A stretch of DNA of 64,000 bases from Nakaseomyces glabratus. Its lineage: Eukaryota > Ascomycota > Saccharomycetes > Saccharomycetales > Saccharomycetaceae. Below the pieces are notes generated by a model. The model made no database searches and had not been told where the DNA came from. It worked only from the letters and a program-made list of their open reading frames with translations. A program made the translations under genes and the position numbers. Numbering within the stretch: the first letter of the stretch is position 1; each line of letters starts with the position of its first letter. Location: the NCBI RefSeq assembly GCF_010111755.1, contig NC_088963.1, forward strand, positions 1,240,001 to 1,304,000, written 5' to 3'. This document shows positions 59,408 through 64,000 of this stretch, in pieces.

Positions 59408-61402
59408 CTAAAACATTTCTTCAAAAAAGCTTTCTCTTGCGCGAGGTTGAGTTAGAGTAGGGTTCGCATATCCTTCACTGATCGTATTAATACCTTTATC
59501 CAAAATCGGAATGCCTCTAGAAAGATTTCCATGCATTACTTTAGCATCAGTCAACGAAATTAGCCTCATTGGTGCACCCCCAGACACCTCTTCCATCTCT
59601 ATTGGCACAATCGGCTCAGAGATTTCAGGTTTGTCACAGGAGTTCCTCAGGTTTGTTAATGTATTAGAAGCTTTTCTCTTTACTATTGACAACTGTTTTT
59701 TACGATATTTTAGAGCTGCATTTTTACCTATGAGAAGTCTGTCAATGAAGCTGGATTTATTAGGGCGGTTATCTGAGATAGATGTAACAACAGCTGGTTT
59801 CGATCCACTTAAGCCGCTTTCGGTAATTGCACCCATTCTTAATGGGTCATTAATGCCATTTACTGAACGTATCATCAAATGTTTTTCTGCATCTGCAAGA
59901 GGTTTAGTTGCAAACGCTGAATTTGTAGCGCTGAAGTCTTTCCTAATTTTCTCTAGCAAAAATTTCTGCTCTTCCAATTGGCAGGCCAGGGTATTTTTTG
60001 ATTCTGCGTATTCTTCCTCTTTCAAGCTGTACGCTGTCAATTGATCTTCGAGATCATGTATTAGTTTCTTCCTCCGAAATAAATCACTTTTGAGCAAAGC
60101 ATATTCATCTTTATGAAAATTATCTAACGTATCATTGGGACTTTCATTAATGTGGGATAAATGATTTGTGTATTGTGCACATTTCTTTTCTAAATAATCT
60201 ACCATGTTCCTATGCGATGCTAGCTCACTTGCAATCAGTGACTTAGCATTATCATTGGCTTTAGTATTTTCTTCAAGAATTCGCAGTCGGTTTTCTTTTA
60301 CAGTTAGTATATTGTTGAGCTCCTCTGTTTTACTTGCTAAATTCGACACAAGCTGTCTAATGTCATTTTTCCGACTCATATCATATTCCTTCAATGCAAC
60401 GATTTTCTTCTCACCCAAAATATCGTCTGAATGAGGATCATTGATCAAAAATTCGAGATCATGCTCATGCGATGTGCTCCATCTTTGAATAAAATCGCCC
60501 TGAGATGTCAGAAGTGCCCTTGATGTGTCTATTTTACTTTTATGTTCACTAATCAATTCTTGCTTTTCGACCTCTATCTTATTTAATATTAGCTCCAAAG
60601 AATATCTATTTGCAAACTGAATTTTATCGTCCACAATTGCCTTATTATTATCAACATTCCTATCATAAATGAAGGTGTCACGATTATGCTGTTTACTAAC
60701 TATGCTATTCTTAGCAAATGAAGATGTACCTTCCCTTTCCTTTTGTGAAATACCATTCTGATCATTTTTATCTAGTTTCGATTTTTTAATTTCAAGACAT
60801 TCAGAGCTGAGAAGTTTATTTGGATGAATATTTTGCCTTAGAGTTCTTGGTAAATGGATTACTTCATGTCTATGAACATCTGTGGCTATAATATTATCTG
60901 TGTATTGCACTTTCTTCTCCTGAAATTTCTTTTGGCCATTATCAGTATCTGTATAGGATATATTGTCACTGAATTTAATAACTGCAACATCTTTAAAAAC
61001 TGGACCTCCTTCCAGATTTTGAAAATTCCTTTCCTGTGTATGAAACGGGGTCAGCTTATCTTGAAGAATACTTGCATTTATAAGTTTATCTGTTGCATTT
61101 TTGGGGGTTTCATGAATTATCTCGTATTCCGAATACCCCGAAGATATTCTCTTATGGGAAAGATAACCTGTTGACACTCTAGATACTTCACTACCACTCG
61201 ATGATCTATCAACTTTTCTTAAGTTTGGCACATGATCATTACTGTATCTACGTAAAGCAGTTTTAGCAGCCGCTATTTCTAAGCTCTTGTCTGATGCCAC
61301 AGAGTTTCTATTCTTCCAATTCTTTGAGTGTGGGTTTGATATAGAATTTTTATACCCCCTTCTGTAATCATCATGAACAGCAATTTTTCTCGCATAGCTC
61401 AT
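59408..61402 (-). CDS. Eisosome-type coiled-coil protein, YKL050C orthologue by position
   Basis: The 664-residue protein lies between SFK1 and CSE4, the place of S. cerevisiae YKL050C (about 922), which is a paralogue of the eisosome protein Eis1. The N-terminal 250 residues are Ser/Asn/Lys-rich and disordered. A long coiled coil runs from about 265 to 500 (heptad-rich stretches such as NKIEVEKQELISEHKSKID and ELNNILTVKENRLRILEEN). The tail is basic then hydrophobic in patches. It is clearly shorter than the S. cerevisiae protein. Sequence likeness to the family is weak by eye, so position carries the call. Confidence 0.7.
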   Translation of the reverse strand: MSYARKIAVHDDYRRGYKNSISNPHSKNWKNRNSVASDKSLEIAAAKTALRRYSNDHVPNLRKVDRSSSGSEVSRVSTGYLSHKRISSGYSEYEIIHETPKNATDKLINASILQDKLTPFHTQERNFQNLEGGPVFKDVAVIKFSDNISYTDTDNGQKKFQEKKVQYTDNIIATDVHRHEVIHLPRTLRQNIHPNKLLSSECLEIKKSKLDKNDQNGISQKEREGTSSFAKNSIVSKQHNRDTFIYDRNVDNNKAIVDDKIQFANRYSLELILNKIEVEKQELISEHKSKIDTSRALLTSQGDFIQRWSTSHEHDLEFLINDPHSDDILGEKKIVALKEYDMSRKNDIRQLVSNLASKTEELNNILTVKENRLRILEENTKANDNAKSLIASELASHRNMVDYLEKKCAQYTNHLSHINESPNDTLDNFHKDEYALLKSDLFRRKKLIHDLEDQLTAYSLKEEEYAESKNTLACQLEEQKFLLEKIRKDFSATNSAFATKPLADAEKHLMIRSVNGINDPLRMGAITESGLSGSKPAVVTSISDNRPNKSSFIDRLLIGKNAALKYRKKQLSIVKRKASNTLTNLRNSCDKPEISEPIVPIEMEEVSGGAPMRLISLTDAKVMHGNLSRGIPILDKGINTISEGYANPTLTQPRARESFFEEMF

Positions 61403-61772
61403 TGCTACCTATTTTAGTTTCAAAAGCTTAGGAGTGAAATATTGTTCAGCTGAAGTTATATATGTAATCAAGCTAATCACAGAGAATAATAAAAAACCTC
61501 TGATAAGAAACATATCTTATTCTCCAAATCATGATTAACTTATACTAACACACACTCATGTCTAATGCGAAATCAATTAGTCACTTGAAGAAAATCACTT
61601 GAAACAGCTCAGATCGAGTTTTTCTATTTAAGCCGTAATTATTACCGACTACTAAATATTATTCGATCCGGATTTAGAATTACCGTAGCAACGACTACAT
61701 CAGTCCATAAATCAATCATCCAAAACAAATTTAGCCAGGTGTCAAGATTATTTGCCGTTTAATTTGTAACGT
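61403..61772. other. Intergenic: YKL050C-type promoter and CSE4 3' region
   Basis: The 370 bases are AT-rich. I see no gene or clear site. Confidence 0.5.
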
Positions 61773-62495
61773 TCAGATGAACTGTCCTCTTATTCTCCTA
61801 GCTAATTGCATGTCCTTCTTCATAATCGTGATACGTTTAGCATGCAATGCCAACAAATTTGTATGCTCTAGTAATCCTACCAAGTAAGCTTCACTTGCTT
61901 CCTGAAGAGCGAGGATGGCCATTGATTGCCAACGAAGATCTTGCGATTCACCGGCAAATTCTTCTGTGACTTCCTTGACAAGTTTAGCAAATGGGATCTT
62001 TTGTATCAGTAATGCTGTTGATCTTTGATATTTTTCAATCTCATACATGGCAAGCTTACTAGGAGCAAAGTTTCGTTTCTCTTTAGGCTTCGCCACTATG
62101 TGCCTATGATCTCTTTGCTTTCTGCTACGTTTAACGTATTTGTCCAAAGAGTATTTCTCAGGAAGTCTCTTATTTTCTTCTTCTGATTCAACATGTGAGT
62201 TATTGATCGGCTCAAAATCGTCGTTACCAGCATCATATGAGCTTGGTAGTTGATTGCGATGGTAATAATCTGATTCAATTGCTTTTGCCTTAACCCCTCC
62301 CAAATAACGGCGACGATCCTCTCGACGATTTAGTAAATTCCTGCGATGCCTAGTCTTCTCTAATAATCGCATTGCTTTAGAGTTAATCTCTGAATCACCT
62401 TCAAATACAGTGTTAACACCAGCCAACCCTCGTGCTGATCTGGGCCATCTATCTTCATCCACATCTCTTTCAAACACCGCTTGCCTAGTAGACAT
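61773..62495 (-). CDS. CSE4: Centromeric histone H3 variant Cse4 (CENP-A)
   Basis: The 240-residue protein is the centromere-specific H3. A long N-terminal tail (about 1-140) is rich in Arg and acidic patches and includes the region equivalent to the essential N-terminal domain. The histone fold (about 145-238) starts [17 protein letters not shown] and contains [34 protein letters not shown] and the H3-like end [16 protein letters not shown]. Length is close to S. cerevisiae (about 229). No centromere sequence is seen in the window itself. Confidence 0.98.
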   Translation of the reverse strand: MSTRQAVFERDVDEDRWPRSARGLAGVNTVFEGDSEINSKAMRLLEKTRHRRNLLNRREDRRRYLGGVKAKAIESDYYHRNQLPSSYDAGNDDFEPINNSHVESEEENKRLPEKYSLDKYVKRSRKQRDHRHIVAKPKEKRNFAPSKLAMYEIEKYQRSTALLIQKIPFAKLVKEVTEEFAGESQDLRWQSMAILALQEASEAYLVGLLEHTNLLALHAKRITIMKKDMQLARRIRGQFI

Positions 62496-62870
62496 CTCAC
62501 TTCTTTTGTTTAAGCACTCTGTGTAAAGTTATATGCTAGAAAATACAATTAGCCACTTAATAGCAATACTTCTCCAGTTTACATCAAAAAATTTACCAAT
62601 ATCTAACTACTTGTTGGGTTTGTTATTATCGTCCACATCGCGTCTGTTACAGATTCGGACAGTTTCGTGTGTAACATAGTAATATACGATAGTGTATAAC
62701 TAATATGTATAAAATGGAATTGTGACTCAACTATTAAATATTACACTACTAGAACAGATAAAGTTATGAATTAGATTGCTTTTGAATGAAATTTCATATT
62801 ATGCATATAGGATTGTCTAATAAAACAAACTGGTCTTGCTATTTCTTGGTTTAAGTTTGCGATACAGTTA
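62496..62870. other. Intergenic: CSE4 promoter and ELM1 3' region
   Basis: 375 bases, AT-rich, with nothing recognised. Confidence 0.5.
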
Positions 62871-64000
62871 TTAGACCTCAGCTGAATCTGATTCTAAATA
62901 CGAGTTTATGTTTCTAACTGTATCGTTGGATATTGAACTATTGAACGGCTTATCCATATATTGTTTGAAGTCGACTATTTCCTTAGAAGATCTCATTCTA
63001 TTTGTACTCTTTTTCTTTGTAGGTGTTTCTTGCAATGGCTCTTTTTTCTCTGGAGAATCCTTAATTCGAATTAATGCCTTGATAGGTGTCGGTATTTTTA
63101 TAGGCGATGGAGATGCAGTGGAAGGTAACTGTACATGCTTTTCAGGCGATTTCATCTTTTCTGTATATAATGGATCCCCGGCCTCATAAGTATCCAGAAA
63201 ATCGGTTATCGGGACAGGTTCCTCAAAAGATGAACTAGATTCAGATCGGGTTTCTATTGACATTTGACCCGATGGCGCGTTCATGACTTCTACATTGTTA
63301 TATGAATACTGTGGCTTATCATTACTCCGAAGCGTTGGTTCCTTAGTCCCCTTCTTCTTAAATATCTTCTTCCACATTTTCGAGAATCCAGATTTCTTTT
63401 TAGTTTTGGATACCATATATTTTTGTAGCACTTTTTCTATTTCAAATATATCTATTCTTGTCTTCGGATCTTTAGCAAGGAGCCTATCTATCACAAATTT
63501 ATTGAGAGGACAGACATCGTAATAATCCTCTAACGATTTTTCAGTTATTTGATTATAGGTATCAAACTCGTTCTCTCCAAAAAATGGCAATTCATTATTC
63601 AACAGACAGAATATTGTCACTCCTAATGACCAAACATCCAGCTTGAAACCATCCACAATAGTATTTGAGGTTGTGTTGGTATTTTCATTTATTTGTTTAA
63701 AATTACAAAGTTCAGGAGCGGTAAACGCTGGCGTTCCAACAATTTTGTTTAGTTCTGAATTGAAGAGTCTCTCAACACTACGATCGCTAGAGTCATCTAT
63801 AAAACTCATGTGCTTTGGATCAATAATACAGCATCCAAAATCTGAGATCTTAAAACGTCCACTTACACTGTCCAGCAATATATTGGAAGGTTTTAAGTCT
63901 CTATGTATACAACCATTAATCTTCATAAATTTCAATCCATCTGTCAGCTCTCTCAGAGCTCTCAATGAAAACTCTTCGACCGAAATGTTTTTATCAATAT
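62871..64000 (-). CDS. ELM1: Bud-neck protein kinase Elm1, cut at the window edge (5' end missing)
   Basis: The frame is open to the right end of the window, so the N-terminus and the first part of the kinase domain are missing. Present are the catalytic loop CIHRDLKPSNILL, the DFG motif in KISDFGCC, the activation-segment end GTPAFTAPEL, and the later kinase subdomains (DVWSLGVTIFCLLNNELPF and LLAKDPKTRIDIF). A non-kinase tail of about 175 residues follows, Lys- and Ser/Pro-rich. Elm1 activates Snf1, Hsl1 and the spindle-position pathway at the bud neck. Position next to CSE4 matches S. cerevisiae chromosome XI. Confidence 0.92.
   Translation of the reverse strand, partial: IDKNISVEEFSLRALRELTDGLKFMKINGCIHRDLKPSNILLDSVSGRFKISDFGCCIIDPKHMSFIDDSSDRSVERLFNSELNKIVGTPAFTAPELCNFKQINENTNTTSNTIVDGFKLDVWSLGVTIFCLLNNELPFFGENEFDTYNQITEKSLEDYYDVCPLNKFVIDRLLAKDPKTRIDIFEIEKVLQKYMVSKTKKKSGFSKMWKKIFKKKGTKEPTLRSNDKPQYSYNNVEVMNAPSGQMSIETRSESSSSFEEPVPITDFLDTYEAGDPLYTEKMKSPEKHVQLPSTASPSPIKIPTPIKALIRIKDSPEKKEPLQETPTKKKSTNRMRSSKEIVDFKQYMDKPFNSSISNDTVRNINSYLESDSAEV

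Overview
The window is nuclear DNA of a budding yeast of the family Saccharomycetaceae. Most genes are intronless and closely spaced. The one intron found (in RPL34) has the yeast 5' splice site GTATGT. Nearly every protein is recognisable as a Saccharomyces cerevisiae orthologue, and gene order follows S. cerevisiae in three blocks. The species is not S. cerevisiae: it carries a mitochondrial class 2 dihydroorotate dehydrogenase (URA9 type), has only one copy here of several genes that are duplicated in S. cerevisiae, and joins blocks that lie on separate S. cerevisiae chromosomes. The gene-loss pattern fits a post-whole-genome-duplication lineage. The chromosome IX sister is nearly intact, while the chromosome V sister contributes only VTC1 and probably a YER079W orthologue. 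A Nakaseomyces/Candida glabrata-like or Vanderwaltozyma/Tetrapisispora-like yeast is plausible, but I cannot name the species.

Layout. Bases 1-3168: a chromosome I block (OAF1 fragment, FLC2). Bases 3990-52114: a chromosome IX block (PCL6/7 cyclin, MMF1, RPL34, GPP1, YIL055C, VHR1, tRNA-Ser, RGI2, SNP1, ARC15, YRB2, EFM4, FIS1, YIL067C, VTC1, MAM33, PCI8, HOP1, YER079W-like, SPO22, SER33, RPN2, SEC28, two RCI37 copies, THS1), with URA9 and DOG1 inserted relative to S. cerevisiae. Bases 52638-64000: a chromosome XI block (OAR1, DEF1, MDM35, ASK1, SFK1, YKL050C, CSE4, ELM1 fragment).

Functional themes. HOP1 and SPO22 act in meiosis; CSE4, ASK1 and ELM1 in mitosis and the bud neck; MMF1, MAM33, FIS1, RCI37, MDM35, OAR1 and URA9 in mitochondria; GPP1, DOG1, SER33, RGI2 and VHR1 in metabolism and its control; RPL34, THS1, EFM4 and RPN2 in protein synthesis and turnover. 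Several promoters show readable sites: URS1 at HOP1, PACE at RPN2, a Ppr1-type CGG-N6-CCG site at URA9, PAC/RRPE pairs at EFM4, THS1 and VHR1, and tandem Rap1-like sites upstream of RPL34.

I found no transposon, CRISPR array, phage or foreign cassette, and no obvious undescribed system. The more unusual items are the tandem RCI37 pair, the URA9 promoter, the FLC2 promoter with five tandem repeats and a perfect hairpin, possible dual initiation of the single RidA gene, and regional GC humps that ignore gene boundaries. Start positions given here are ATG codons; several open frames extend upstream only through TTG or GTG and were trimmed.
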